The notes: generated by a model not told the origin, from the letters alone. A DNA stretch of 64,000 nt from Nonomuraea maritima (GCF_900100395.1 NZ_FNFB01000017.1:1-64000); one strand, 5' to 3'; shown: positions 16,714-24,986, counted from the stretch's first letter. Numbers and translations are program-made.

Positions 16714-17367
16714 ATGCCCGAGCGCTCCGGAAAACCCACCCGCGACACCTACCGCCACGGCAACCTGCATCAGGCGCTCCTGGAGGCGGGCACCGAACTG
16801 GCCCGTACCGGCGGCCCGGACGCGATCAGCTTGCGCGAGGTCACCCGGCAGGCCGGGGTCGCACCCAACGCCGCCTACCGGCACTTCCCCAACCGCGACG
16901 CCCTGGTGCAGGCGGTCTCTCTGCACGCCATGGCCGAACTCGCCCTCGCCATGGAGGAGGACCTCGCCGCTCTGCCACCGACCGACGACCCGACCCGGAC
17001 GGCTCGCGCCCGCTTCCGCGCCGTCGGCACCGGCTACCTGCGCTTCGCCCGTACCGAACCCGGCCTGTTCCGCACCGCCTTCTACGTCCCCGACGACATG
17101 ACCCAGGCCCAGGCCGCCGCCTCCACAGGGCAGGGCGGCATGACCCCGTTCGAGCTGCTCTGCGCCGCCCTGGACGGTCTGGTCACGTGCGGGCTGATGT
17201 CCCCCGAACGCCGTCCGGGAGCCGAGTTCCTGGTCTGGTCATGCGTCCACGGCCTGGCGGTGCTGCTCATCGACGGCCCGCTGCGCGGTCTCCCCGACGA
17301 GGTCGTCGATCCCGCCGTACACGACCTGATCGACCTCATCGAAAAGGGCCTACGGCCAGACGCCTGA
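16714..17367 (+). CDS. TetR-family regulator with WHG-type C-terminal domain
   Basis: 217 residues. The HTH region is ISLREVTRQAGVAPNAAYRH then FPNRDALVQAV. The C-terminal half has FLVWSCVHGLAVLLIDGPL, the Trp/His/Gly signature of the WHG group of TetR ligand domains. Start ATG 16714 is 15 bases after the second operator. It probably represses itself and the divergent RibD-like gene. Its inducer is unknown. Confidence 0.9.
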   Translation: MPERSGKPTRDTYRHGNLHQALLEAGTELARTGGPDAISLREVTRQAGVAPNAAYRHFPNRDALVQAVSLHAMAELALAMEEDLAALPPTDDPTRTARARFRAVGTGYLRFARTEPGLFRTAFYVPDDMTQAQAAASTGQGGMTPFELLCAALDGLVTCGLMSPERRPGAEFLVWSCVHGLAVLLIDGPLRGLPDEVVDPAVHDLIDLIEKGLRPDA

Positions 17368-17464
17368 CCCGAGGACACACCCGGCCGGCCGCTGACCCGC
17401 CAACCGCTGCTCTGACAGCACATCGGGTCCGGGCCGCTCGCCTACGGGCAGCCCGGGAAGCGTC

Positions 17465-18061
17465 TCAGGGCTCCTCTTCTCCCCGGAGCGGGGTGGTCTG
17501 AGTATTTCGCCGGGTGCGCTGGTAGTACGACCAACCGGCGACCGGTAGCGCGATCACCCATGCCAGGAAAACGGGCAGGCCGATGAACGCACCGGTCAGG
17601 GTGAACGGATCGTCCGGACTCGCCTCGGCGATGGCACGAGGAATCCGCACGGGCAAGGTGAGCGAGTAGCCCACCATCAGGACGGAGCCCAGGACGGTCG
17701 GGGTGAGCGGAAACCATGGCGGGACCCGGCGTCCGCCCAGCCAGGGGATCCACCGGGGATAGATCAGCCCCCAATCGCTGATCAGACCGAGTGACAGGAT
17801 TCCGCCGAGGACGGCGAGCAGCGTCAGCAGCCCGAGGTACATGGCGCCCGCAGGGATGCCCAGGATTCCGTCGGGATAGCTCTCCGTGCCGTGACCGCGG
17901 CCGTGATACCAGGCGTCGAAGCTCGCTTCATGGGCCAGGAACGGGATTCCCAGCATCCAGGCGATATGCAACGGCACGAATCCGAGGACGGGAGCCGCCC
18001 AGCCCACTGTGCCGGCGATACGCGCCCAGCGGGGTGGCAGCGGAACTGCTAATCGTGTCAT
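17465..18061 (-). CDS. Integral membrane protein, function unknown
   Basis: 198 residues from ATG 18061 (an in-frame GTG at 18076 is possible). There are four or five membrane helices: near residues 15-40 (VGWAAPVLGFVPLHIAWMLG), 70-95 (MYLGLLTLLAVLGGILSLGL), 120-140 and 160-185, and a cytoplasmic charged tail (RTRRNTQ). A conserved-looking loop has HGRGHGTESYPDGILGIP. I do not recognise the family; such proteins are common in Streptosporangiaceae and Streptomyces. A long inverted repeat lies just upstream (18092-18125), so it is probably regulated. Confidence 0.75.
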   Translation of the reverse strand: MTRLAVPLPPRWARIAGTVGWAAPVLGFVPLHIAWMLGIPFLAHEASFDAWYHGRGHGTESYPDGILGIPAGAMYLGLLTLLAVLGGILSLGLISDWGLIYPRWIPWLGGRRVPPWFPLTPTVLGSVLMVGYSLTLPVRIPRAIAEASPDDPFTLTGAFIGLPVFLAWVIALPVAGWSYYQRTRRNTQTTPLRGEEEP

Positions 18062-18091
18062 AGCCGCAGGATCCACGGCGCCGCCTGTGAC

Positions 18092-18125
18092 GAGTCTGAG
18101 AGACGCTGATGAGTCTCTCAGACTC
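18092..18125. promoter_or_regulatory. Perfect 13-bp inverted repeat upstream of the membrane protein gene
   Basis: The arms GAGTCTGAGAGAC and GTCTCTCAGACTC are separated by 8 bases (GCTGATGA). It is centred ~48 bases before the minus-strand ATG 18061. No T-run follows on either strand, so an operator is likelier than a terminator. No regulator gene is adjacent: the ~200 bases to the right contain nothing recognisable. Confidence 0.7.
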
Positions 18126-18327
18126 GGTCACAACTGACCTGCCTGCCGCGGCCGGAGTTCGCCGTACCTGCTTCCGATGAAGCCGCGGATTGAGCAGCTG
18201 CTCGCCCAGGACGAACTGCGAAACACCCGGCGTTCGGGCCGAGTACGGCTTTGGCTTGCCGGCTGTCCTCGGGGCTCATGCGATCAACCATGTCCGGGCC
18301 GCGCTCGAGTCAGCCGAGTTGAAGAAG

Positions 18328-19132
18328 TCAGTGCAGCATCGCTGCTTTGTGCAGCAGCACTGAGCGTTCGCGCTGGTTGGCGCACAGCCGGGCCGCCAGT
18401 TCCAGCTCGGCGCGCGCTTCCGATCGCCGTCCGAGTCGGGCCAGCAGCTCACCACGTACGGTCGGGACCAGATGCGAACCGGGGAGCCGGTCCGCGGCGA
18501 TCAGCTCGTCGACGATGGCCAGGGCTTGGGCCGGGCCCGAGGACATGGCGACGGCGACGGCCCGGTTGAGCTCGACCACCGGTGAGGGCGCGACCCGGCC
18601 GAGTGCCTCAAAAAGCACCACAATCCGGTCCCAGTCGGTCGCCTCCACCGAGGGCGCTGCCGCGTGGGTGGCGGCGATCGCGGCCTGCAGGCCGTAGGGG
18701 CCGAGGCCACGGGACGCTGCCTTGGCCAGCGCGGCCGTCCCACGCCGGATCGCCGAGTAGTCCCACCGCCGCCGGTCCTGATCGTCGAGCAGGACCGGCG
18801 AACCGTCCCGCCCGGTCCGGGCCGGGAAGCGCGCGGCCGTCAGCTCGCACAACGCCAGCAGGCCGTGCACCTCCGGCTCGTCCGGCAGGAGCGCGGCCAG
18901 CGTGCGGGCCAGCCGGACCGCCTCGTACGCGACGTCGGGGCGCAGCAGCCCGTCGCCCGACGTGGCCGTCGCCCCCTCGGTGAAGATCACGTAGATGACG
19001 CTGAGCACGCCACCCAGCCGCTCCCGGCGCTCGGCGGCCGGCGGAAGCTCGAACGGGACCCCGGCCGCCGCGATGGTCTTCTTGCCCCGGGTGATGCGGG
19101 CCTGCACGGTCGGTACGGGCACGAGGAACGCG
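18328..19132 (-). pseudogene. ECF sigma factor, C-terminal fragment
   Basis: In frame from the insertion junction the product reads AFLVPVPTVQARITRGKKTI (end of region 4.2) and AAAGVPFELPPAAERRERLG, then LSVIYVIFTEGATATSGD and a long helical TPR-like tail (LARTLAALLPDEPEVHGLLA; NRAVAVAMSSGPAQALAIVD). This is the C-terminal part of the large ECF sigma factors with a DUF6596/TPR extension that pair with YCII (DGPF) proteins. The missing N-terminal part lies 4.9 kb away at 24034-24482 on the same strand. Alone it lacks regions 2 and most of 4 and cannot act as a sigma factor. Confidence 0.9.
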
Positions 19133-19163
19133 TGTGACAGGGAATGGGCTCTTCCCTGTCACA
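19133..19163. repeat. 12-bp inverted repeat at left cassette end
   Basis: TGTGACAGGGAA (19133-19144) and TTCCCTGTCACA (19152-19163) are perfect arms around a 7-base spacer, starting right at the junction with the sigma fragment. The same 12 bases recur at 23707-23718, ahead of the integrase operon. They may be recombinase or excisionase binding sites. Confidence 0.7.
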
Positions 19164-19299
19164 TCGGGCTACGGCGCGCGGCGGACGCTCAGTCGTCGTC
19201 GCCTTGCTCATCCTCCTGCCGAGCCTCGTTCTTGTCGGCGGCCCATTGAGCCCGGCGATCGAGCTGCTCCTTCTCAGGAGCGTTGCTGACGTCCGGTGC

Positions 19300-20043
19300 T
19301 CAACGAGGACGAAGCGATGGGATGAGCGCGGCGATGGCGTCGAGGATGCGATCGAGTCCATGCCGGAAGCGTTCCTCGGGGGCGAGGTGGGCGGTGCGGG
19401 AGTCGAGAACCGATCGGTTGAACAGGGGGAAGGCGCCGGATTCGACGACCTGGCGGACATAAGGTCCCATGTAGTCCCGCTTCCAGCGCTCGGGGTCCAG
19501 GCCGGTGCGGCGAGCCTCCTCCAGCCAGCCGATCTCGCGGCGGATCGCGCTGTGTACGTAGTCGTTCAGCATGCCGGCGAAGCCGGTGATGTCGTCGATG
19601 TCGAGCCCGGTCCCGTTGAAGGCGCTGAGTGCGAACTCGTGCACGCGCAGCAGGTGGGGGCCCAGCGTGGGCCGGCTGGTGAGCAGCGCGATCAGCCAAG
19701 GGTGGCGTAGGCCGGCGGCGCGGGTCTGCCGGGCCAGCAGCGTCAGGTCGCCGCGCCAGTCACCGGACGGGCCGTCGGGGAGCTCGATCTCGCTCATCGC
19801 CAGGTCGATCATGAGGTCGAACAGGTCGTCGCGCCGGGGTACGTAGCGGTAGAGCGACATGGCGCCGGTGCCCAGCTCGCCCGCGATCCGCCGCATGGTC
19901 GCGGCCTCCACTCCTTCGGCGTCGGCGATCCGGACGGCCGTTCGAGTGATCTGCTCACGGCTGTAGCCGGGGCGCCGTCCCGGGCCGGAGCGCTCGTGCC
20001 CCTCCGGCTGCATCCAAATGCTGGTCGCTTCCTCGTCGGCCAT
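19300..20043 (-). CDS. TetR-family regulator of the adjacent exporter operon
   Basis: 247 residues from ATG 20043, chosen because GGAGG is seven bases upstream; ATG 20049 would leave no spacing. A disordered start (MADEEATSIWMQPEG) precedes the HTH (TMRRIAGELGTGAMSLYRY followed by VPRRDDLFDLM). The C-terminal domain is of the TetR_C_1 tetracycline-repressor-like type (FAGMLNDYVHSAIRREIGWL). It is divergent from the MFS gene with a 49-base palindrome between, the classic repressor/exporter arrangement. Confidence 0.9.
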   Translation of the reverse strand: MADEEATSIWMQPEGHERSGPGRRPGYSREQITRTAVRIADAEGVEAATMRRIAGELGTGAMSLYRYVPRRDDLFDLMIDLAMSEIELPDGPSGDWRGDLTLLARQTRAAGLRHPWLIALLTSRPTLGPHLLRVHEFALSAFNGTGLDIDDITGFAGMLNDYVHSAIRREIGWLEEARRTGLDPERWKRDYMGPYVRQVVESGAFPLFNRSVLDSRTAHLAPEERFRHGLDRILDAIAALIPSLRPR

Positions 20044-20065
20044 GCGCATCCCTCCCCTTCCATTT

Positions 20066-20114
20066 GCGTACATGGTACCTGAATGGTTATGGTCCATTCA
20101 CGTACGAGGTACGC
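20066..20114. promoter_or_regulatory. Extended palindromic operator between TetR and MFS genes
   Basis: A 49-base imperfect dyad. The outer arms are GCGTACATGGTAC / GTACGAGGTACGC and the inner arms TGAATGG / CCATTCA, centred near 20090. It covers the space where both divergent promoters must lie and is the probable site of TetR 19300-20043. Confidence 0.8.
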
Positions 20115-20128
20115 GAATTGGAGGACGT

Positions 20129-21622
20129 ATGGACCGATCTCTTCGTGTGGGCCTGATCGGCGTGATGCTGGGCATGATCACAGCCCCGTTGGACGGCATG
20201 ATGCTCGGCCCGGCGCTGCCGGTGATCGTGAAAGACCTCGGCGGGCTGGAGTACTTCTCCTGGGTGGCAACCGGCTACCTGATCTGCATGGCCGCCACGA
20301 CGCCGATCTGGGGCAAACTCGGCGACCTGTACGGCCGCAAGGTCGTCTACATGGCCGCGATCGCGATGTTCCTGCTGGGGTCCGGGCTGTCGGGAGCCGC
20401 GCAGGACATGATCCAGCTCGTCGGCTTCCGCATGGTCCAGGGACTGGGCGCGGGCGGCCTGATGACCGGAGCACTGGCCTTGATCGGCGAGCTCGTGCCG
20501 CCCCGGCACAGCGGCAAGCTCATGGGGCTGTTCGGGGTCATGATGCCGATCGCCTTCATCGCCGGGCCGCTGCTCGGCGGCCTGTTCGCCGACGTGGGCT
20601 GGCGGTGGGCGTTCTTCGTCAACCTGCCCGTCGGCGCGGCGGCCCTGCTGCTCATCGGCGCCGCCGTACGGCTGGAGCCGCGCCGGATCAGGGCGCGCAT
20701 CGACTATCCCGGAGCGCTGCTGCTGACAGTGGTCCTGGTCGCACTCAGCCTGGTCGCCAGCTGGGGTGGCACCCAGTACGGCTGGGGATCGGCCCCGATC
20801 CTCGCCCTAATCCTCGTCGGGCTGGTGGCGCTGGCCGCCCTGCTGTTGGTGGAACGGCGCGCGGCCGAGCCGATCGTCCCGCTACGCCTGTTCACCGACC
20901 GCAACTTCACCCTCGCCCAGGTCATCCGCTTCCTCGGCGGCGTCGGCATGGTGGTGGCGGCCACGTTCCTGCCCCAGTACATGCAGCTGGTCCACGGCGC
21001 CTCACCGATCGCCAGCGGGCTGCTGATCCTGCCCGCCATGCTCGGCATGGTCGCCGTGCTGATCGGCACCGGCCGGCTCATCAGCCGCAACGGCCGCTAC
21101 CGGATCTACCCGATCCTCGGCGGCGCGACCGTGACGGCCGGCATGCTCGCGCTGATCCTGCTGCGCCCCGGCATCAACCTGGCGCTCGCCTCCGCCCTGA
21201 CGCTGATCGGCGGCCTCGGGGTGGGCCTGCTGATGCAGTCCACCACGATCATCACCATCAACAGCGCCGAGCCGCGGGACATGGGCGCGGCCAGCGGCTC
21301 GGTCACCCTCTGGCACACCATGGGCGCCTCACTGGGCGTGGCCGCCCTCGGCGCCCTGTACACCGCCCGGCTCCAGGACACCCTCGTCGACCGCCTCGGC
21401 ACGGAGGCCGCCACCCGGATCGCCTTGACGCCCGAAGCGCTCGGCCGGCTCACGCCCGCCGCGCGGGAGGCCGTTCGCCTCGCCGTCTCCGACGGCATCC
21501 ACGCCATGGCGCTCGGGGCCGCCGCGCTGGGCGCCGTCGCCTTCGCGCTGGCTTGGTTCATCCGCGAGGTCCCCTTGCGTGACGGTGCCCCGCCGGCCGA
21601 GCCCGCCACTGCGGCCGCGTGA
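20129..21622 (+). CDS. MFS drug exporter, DHA2 (EmrB/QacA, 14-TM) type
   Basis: 497 residues, 14 hydrophobic helices. The motif-A loop GKLGDLYGRK lies near residues 62-71. Motif C-like GPLLGGLFADVGWRWAFFVN near 145-165 marks the DHA antiporter group, and the length and helix number point to DHA2. ATG 20129 follows GGAGGACGT. It acts in the inner membrane as a proton-coupled exporter; the substrate is unknown. It heads an operon with three or four redox enzymes, whose overlapping ends suggest a joint response to a toxic, possibly quinone-like compound (inference). Confidence 0.93.
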   Translation: MDRSLRVGLIGVMLGMITAPLDGMMLGPALPVIVKDLGGLEYFSWVATGYLICMAATTPIWGKLGDLYGRKVVYMAAIAMFLLGSGLSGAAQDMIQLVGFRMVQGLGAGGLMTGALALIGELVPPRHSGKLMGLFGVMMPIAFIAGPLLGGLFADVGWRWAFFVNLPVGAAALLLIGAAVRLEPRRIRARIDYPGALLLTVVLVALSLVASWGGTQYGWGSAPILALILVGLVALAALLLVERRAAEPIVPLRLFTDRNFTLAQVIRFLGGVGMVVAATFLPQYMQLVHGASPIASGLLILPAMLGMVAVLIGTGRLISRNGRYRIYPILGGATVTAGMLALILLRPGINLALASALTLIGGLGVGLLMQSTTIITINSAEPRDMGAASGSVTLWHTMGASLGVAALGALYTARLQDTLVDRLGTEAATRIALTPEALGRLTPAAREAVRLAVSDGIHAMALGAAALGAVAFALAWFIREVPLRDGAPPAEPATAAA

Positions 21623-21634
21623 GGCCGGGCGACC

Positions 21635-22267
21635 ATGCCAAAGAGTGTGAAAGTGCATCTCGTGATGGACGTCATCTGCGTCCACTCCTACCTCGGCTAC
21701 ACCCGCTTCGCCCGCGCCGCGGACCGGCTCAGGGCCGAGGGCCTGCCGGTGGCGGTGGAGTTCCTGCCCTTCGAGCTCGCCCCGGGTGCCCCGGCCGACG
21801 GGCGTCCGCTGCTGGGGGTCCTGGAACAGACCTTCGGTCCGCAAGCGGCCGCCGGCGCGCTCGCCTTCGCCGAACGCGCGGCCGGTGAGGGTCTGCGGCT
21901 GGAGTACGGCAAGGCGATCGCCACCGGCACCTTCGATGCTCACCGCCTCATCGCCGACGCCGCGCGACAGGGCAAGGCCGAGCTGATGGCCGAACGCCTG
22001 TTTCGCGCCCACTTCACCGACGGGCTGCACATCGGCGACCTCGCCACGCTCGCCCGGCTGGCCGCCAAGGTCGGCATCACCACCGGCCACGTGCCTTCCC
22101 AGGAAGTGCGCGCCCGGCTCGACCGCGTGCGCCGCCTCGGCATCACCGGCGTGCCGATCTTCCTCATCGAGGGCCTGGCCCCGCTCACCGGATCCCAGAC
22201 CGAGACCACCTTGCTGGCGGCCCTGCGACAGGCCGCCAGCACGAAAGGAGAACACCGTGACCACTGA
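21635..22267 (+). CDS. DsbA/FrnE-like thioredoxin-fold protein
   Basis: 210 residues. It has the FrnE/2-hydroxychromene-2-carboxylate isomerase layout: an N-terminal strand (VKVHLVMDVICVHSYLGYTR), a helical insert (EQTFGPQAAAGALAFAERAA; GTFDAHRLIADAARQGKAEL) and the cis-Pro region GITGVPIFLIEG. The active-site segment is C-V-H-S rather than C-P-x-C, so the resolving Cys is replaced by Ser, which argues for isomerase/transferase chemistry rather than disulfide exchange. It begins 12 bases after the MFS stop and overlaps the next gene by 11 bases. Confidence 0.85.
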   Translation: MPKSVKVHLVMDVICVHSYLGYTRFARAADRLRAEGLPVAVEFLPFELAPGAPADGRPLLGVLEQTFGPQAAAGALAFAERAAGEGLRLEYGKAIATGTFDAHRLIADAARQGKAELMAERLFRAHFTDGLHIGDLATLARLAAKVGITTGHVPSQEVRARLDRVRRLGITGVPIFLIEGLAPLTGSQTETTLLAALRQAASTKGEHRDH

Positions 22268-22844
22268 CCCGCTGAGGCTGGCCGTCATTGTCGGCAGCGT
22301 CCGCGACGGCCGTTTCGGCCCGACCGTGGCAGGCTGGTTCGCCGGCCAGGCCGCGTCCCGCCCGGACCTGGACGTCGATGTGATCGACCTGGCCGAGGTG
22401 CCGATCGGCGGGGCGGCCCCGTCGATGTCCGCACCTACGCCGGTGCTGGAGGCCCTGGGCGGATTGACACCGCGGCTGACGGCCGCCGACGCGTTCGTGG
22501 TGGTGACACCCGAGTACAACCACAGCTACCCGGCCGCACTGAAGAACGTCATCGACTGGCACAACCAGCAGTTCCACGCCAAACCGGTGGCGTTCGTCTC
22601 CTACGGCGGCCTCTCCGGAGGCCTGCGCGCGGTGGAGCACCTGCGTGCCGTCTTCGCCGAGCTGCACGCCGTCACCACCCGCGACACCGTCAGCTTCCAC
22701 GGCGCGTGGGAGTGCTTCGACGGCAACGGACAACCGAAGGACCGGGTCGGCCCGGCCGCGGCCGCCAAGACCCTGCTGGACCAGGTGACCTGGTGGGCGC
22801 GCATTCTGCGCGACGCCAAGGCCATCACCCCCTACACCGCATGA
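22257..22844 (+). CDS. NADPH-dependent FMN reductase family protein
   Basis: 195 residues from GTG 22257, inside the end of the previous gene. Flavodoxin-like FMN binding is shown by VIVGSVRDGRFGPTVAGWF (phosphate loop, residues 10-28) and VVVTPEYNHSYPAALKNVID (residues 82-101), the hallmark of the NADPH-dependent FMN reductase/quinone reductase family. A C-terminal WECFDGNGQPK follows. It is cytoplasmic and probably reduces quinones or flavins. It is translationally coupled on both sides within the exporter operon. Confidence 0.92.
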   Translation: MTTDPLRLAVIVGSVRDGRFGPTVAGWFAGQAASRPDLDVDVIDLAEVPIGGAAPSMSAPTPVLEALGGLTPRLTAADAFVVVTPEYNHSYPAALKNVIDWHNQQFHAKPVAFVSYGGLSGGLRAVEHLRAVFAELHAVTTRDTVSFHGAWECFDGNGQPKDRVGPAAAAKTLLDQVTWWARILRDAKAITPYTA

Positions 22845-22861
22845 AGCAGAAAGGCATGATC

Positions 22862-23608
22862 ATGACATTGACCGGCAAGACGGCGCTGGTGACCGGCGCG
22901 AGCCGGGGCATCGGCCGCGCGATCGCCACCCGGTTGGGCCGCGAAGGCGCCCGGGTCGCCGTGCACTACGGCGGCAACCACGCCGCCGCCAAGGACACCG
23001 TCGCCGCCATCGAAGCGGCCGGCGGGCGGGCCTTCGCCGTCCAGGCCGAGCTGGGCGCGCCCGGTGACGCCGAAGCTCTGTGGACCGCCTTCGACGCGCA
23101 CGCCGACAGGCTGGACATCCTGGTCAACAACGCGGGCATCCTCGGCGGCCAGAGCGAGATCGACGGCGTCACCCGGGAGGGCCTTGAGCGCCTGTTCGCG
23201 GTCAACACCACCGCCCCGTTCCTCATCACCCAGCAAGCCCTGCCACGGCTGCGCGACGGCGGACGGATCATCACCGTGGGCACCATGCTGACCCGCGGGG
23301 CGGCCATGCCCAGGGCGATCGACTACGCCATGTCCAAGGCCGCACTCGACGTCATGACCGTCGCCCTGGCCAAGCAGCTCGGGCCGCGCGGCATCACGGT
23401 CAACCTCGTGGCCCCCGGCGTCATCGACACCGACATGCACGAAGGACGCCTGGTCGGCGAGGCCCTGGCCTGGCTGTCATCACAGACCCCCCTCGGCCGG
23501 CTCGGCACGCCCACCGACGTGGCCGATACCATCGCCTTCCTGGCCTCCGACGACAGCCGCTACATCACTGGACACCGGCTCGACGTCTCAGGCGGGACGA
23601 CCATGTAG
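22862..23608 (+). CDS. SDR-family oxidoreductase (3-ketoacyl reductase-like)
   Basis: 248 residues from ATG 22862, which has GAAAGG seven bases upstream; an in-frame ATG at 22841 overlaps the previous stop (ATGA) and is an alternative that would add seven residues. TGASRGIG lies at residues 11-18, NNAGI near 87-91, the catalytic Ser region VGTMLTRG near 137-144 and YAMSK near 152-156. The C-terminal GHRLDVSGGTTM is typical of FabG-like SDRs. It is the last enzyme gene of the TetR-controlled operon. Confidence 0.92.
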   Translation: MTLTGKTALVTGASRGIGRAIATRLGREGARVAVHYGGNHAAAKDTVAAIEAAGGRAFAVQAELGAPGDAEALWTAFDAHADRLDILVNNAGILGGQSEIDGVTREGLERLFAVNTTAPFLITQQALPRLRDGGRIITVGTMLTRGAAMPRAIDYAMSKAALDVMTVALAKQLGPRGITVNLVAPGVIDTDMHEGRLVGEALAWLSSQTPLGRLGTPTDVADTIAFLASDDSRYITGHRLDVSGGTTM

Positions 23609-23731
23609 ACCCGCGCCACCGAGTGGCCCCATGCTCGTCTGCTCGCTCCGGCTCGGCGTCCTCCTCCCGAAGCTGACCCCAGCCCCAAAGCGTCGAAGAC
23701 AACACGTTCCCTGTCACATAGGAGCCCGCCG

Positions 23732-23884
23732 GTGATCCACGAACCCGCGCCAAGCCCCACCCCCGACCGACAGCGCGCCGCAGACGCACTCGCCCGGCCG
23801 TTAGAGACCGCCGCCGCGGCGATGAACGCGCTCATGGACACCGAGTCCATCCTCCGCAACGCGGAGGACTACCGATCCCCGTGA
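23732..23884 (+). CDS. Small ORF coupled to the integrase fragment
   Basis: 50 residues from GTG 23732, with GGAG seven bases upstream. The helical product (RAADALARPLETAAAAMNAL) resembles nothing specific. It ends in TGA overlapping the GTG of the integrase (GTGA), as small genes ahead of tyrosine recombinase genes often do; an excisionase-like or accessory role is only a guess. The TTCCCTGTCACA repeat lies 13 bases upstream of its start. Confidence 0.5.
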   Translation: MIHEPAPSPTPDRQRAADALARPLETAAAAMNALMDTESILRNAEDYRSP

Positions 23885-24033
23885 CCACGGCCAAGGTCCT
23901 GCCGCTCACCAGCGGCCCGACGCTGGCCAATGCCGCCACCGCGTTCCTGAACCGCCGGGATCTGGACGGCGACACCCTGCGCTCCTATCGCCAGACGCTG
24001 ACCCGCCTGTGCACCGAGCTCGAAAGAGGCGTG
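23881..24033 (+). pseudogene. Tyrosine recombinase/integrase, N-terminal fragment
   Basis: From GTG 23881 the product reads TLANAATAFLNRRDLDGDTL then RSYRQTLTRLCTELERG, the SAM-like core-binding head of phage-type integrases. At about 24033 it runs into the antisense strand of the sigma gene, so the catalytic R-H-R-Y domain is missing here and nowhere else in the window. This is the direct sign that the 19.1-24.0 kb block arrived by site-specific recombination and can no longer move by itself. Confidence 0.75.
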
Positions 24034-24482
24034 GCGATCTCCGCACTGGACAGACCGGCGACCACACGCAGGGTCAGCGCCACCTGGGCCTCGCGGGAGA
24101 GCACCGGGTGGCAGCTGACGAACATCAACGCCAGTACGTCGTCATCGATCTTGTCGGGATCGGGTTCTTCGGCGACCACCGAGCCGGCCGCCAGCAGGGC
24201 GTACCGGCCCAGGAGAGCGGCCCGGCGGCGGATCGCGTCGATCGCCCGTCGCCGGGCCGTGGCCATCAGCCAGCCGGCCGGATTGACCGGAGGGTCGAGT
24301 GGCCATGACACCAGTGCCTCGGCCACCGCATCCTGGGCCGCGTCCTCGGCCACGCCGAAATCGCCGGTGAATCGGGTCAGCGCGGCGACGATCCGCGCCG
24401 ACTCGATCCGCCAGACGGCCTCGACGTCGGCCGTACCGATCAGACGTTGTTCTCGCGTCCGGCCGCGTCCTTGATCATTCAC
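24034..24482 (-). pseudogene. ECF sigma factor, N-terminal fragment
   Basis: GTG 24482 overlaps the end of the YCII gene. Region 2 is complete (VWRIESARIVAALTRFTGDF; GVAEDAAQDAVAEALVSW; NPAGWLMATARRRAIDAIRR) and region 4 begins (ALTLRVVAGLSSAEIA) before the frame leaves homology at the cassette edge and stops at 23985. Together with 18328-19132 it makes a full-length ECF sigma factor of the DGPF-associated group. As it stands it might give a truncated protein with only the -10 recognition and core-binding part. Confidence 0.9.
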
Positions 24483-24846
24483 TGACCTGCGGGACCTCGT
24501 CGCTTCCAGGCACCCGCCGGACCTCGACCTTGGCCCCGGGGGCCGCCGGGACCCGCTTGGCCCACTCCACCGCCTCGTGCTTCGAGGCGACGTCGAGCAG
24601 GAAGAAGCCCCCGAACAGTTCCTTGGTCTCGCCGTACGGCCCGTCCGTGACCACCGGGGCCTCGCCGCTGAAGTCGACGACGACGCCCTGTCGCGGATCG
24701 TCCAGCCCCTCCGCCGCAAGGAGAACGCCGGCCTTGACCGTCTCCTCGATGAACTGGCGGGTCGCGGCCATCATCTCGTCGATGTCGGCCATCATGGCCG
24801 CGTTCGACTCGTCGGTGCCTCGCATGATCAGCAGGTACTTCGACAT
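24475..24846 (-). CDS. YCII-related (DGPF) protein, partner of the broken sigma factor
   Basis: 123 residues from ATG 24846, with GAGGAG upstream. It has KYLLIMRGTDESNAAMMADI, then VTDGPYGETKELFGGFFLLD (the DGPF motif appears as DGPYGETKE) and a dimeric ferredoxin-like fold. These genes precede ECF sigma factors with a TPR tail throughout actinobacteria, and the 8-base overlap with the sigma start fits that. It may have kept an independent function, or be orphaned now that the sigma gene is split. Confidence 0.92.
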   Translation of the reverse strand: MSKYLLIMRGTDESNAAMMADIDEMMAATRQFIEETVKAGVLLAAEGLDDPRQGVVVDFSGEAPVVTDGPYGETKELFGGFFLLDVASKHEAVEWAKRVPAAPGAKVEVRRVPGSDEVPQVSE

Positions 24847-24986
24847 TGTGTACTCCTCGTCCGCCGGGGCCGCCTCCCGACCCTCGCACCCACTCGTCGA
24901 ACGAGCCACCCGCAGATCGACACCGCACCGAAAATCTTCCACCGCGACGCAGCCGATGAGCCGGACGCGGACTCTGGCCAGCATTC

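Larger units (their letters stand above)
19133..24033 (+). mobile_element. 4.9-kb cassette inserted in the ECF sigma gene
   Basis: The two sigma fragments abut this block exactly: ...SSAEIA at its right edge and AFLVPVP... at its left edge. Both junctions share about CACGC. The block holds a TetR gene, a five-gene plus-strand operon, a small ORF and the N-terminal piece of a tyrosine recombinase touching the right junction. A 12-base motif (TTCCCTGTCACA) occurs as an inverted pair at the left end (19133-19163) and again at 23707-23718. Between 19164 and 19299 only a short C-terminal-looking remnant on the minus strand is visible. An integrase-mediated insertion with later loss of the integrase body is the simplest reading. 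Confidence 0.7.

Noticed and set aside
22841..22861. ATG 22841 as certain start of the SDR
   Set aside because: It overlaps the previous stop (ATGA) and remains possible, but ATG 22862 has the better-spaced ribosome site and family-typical length.
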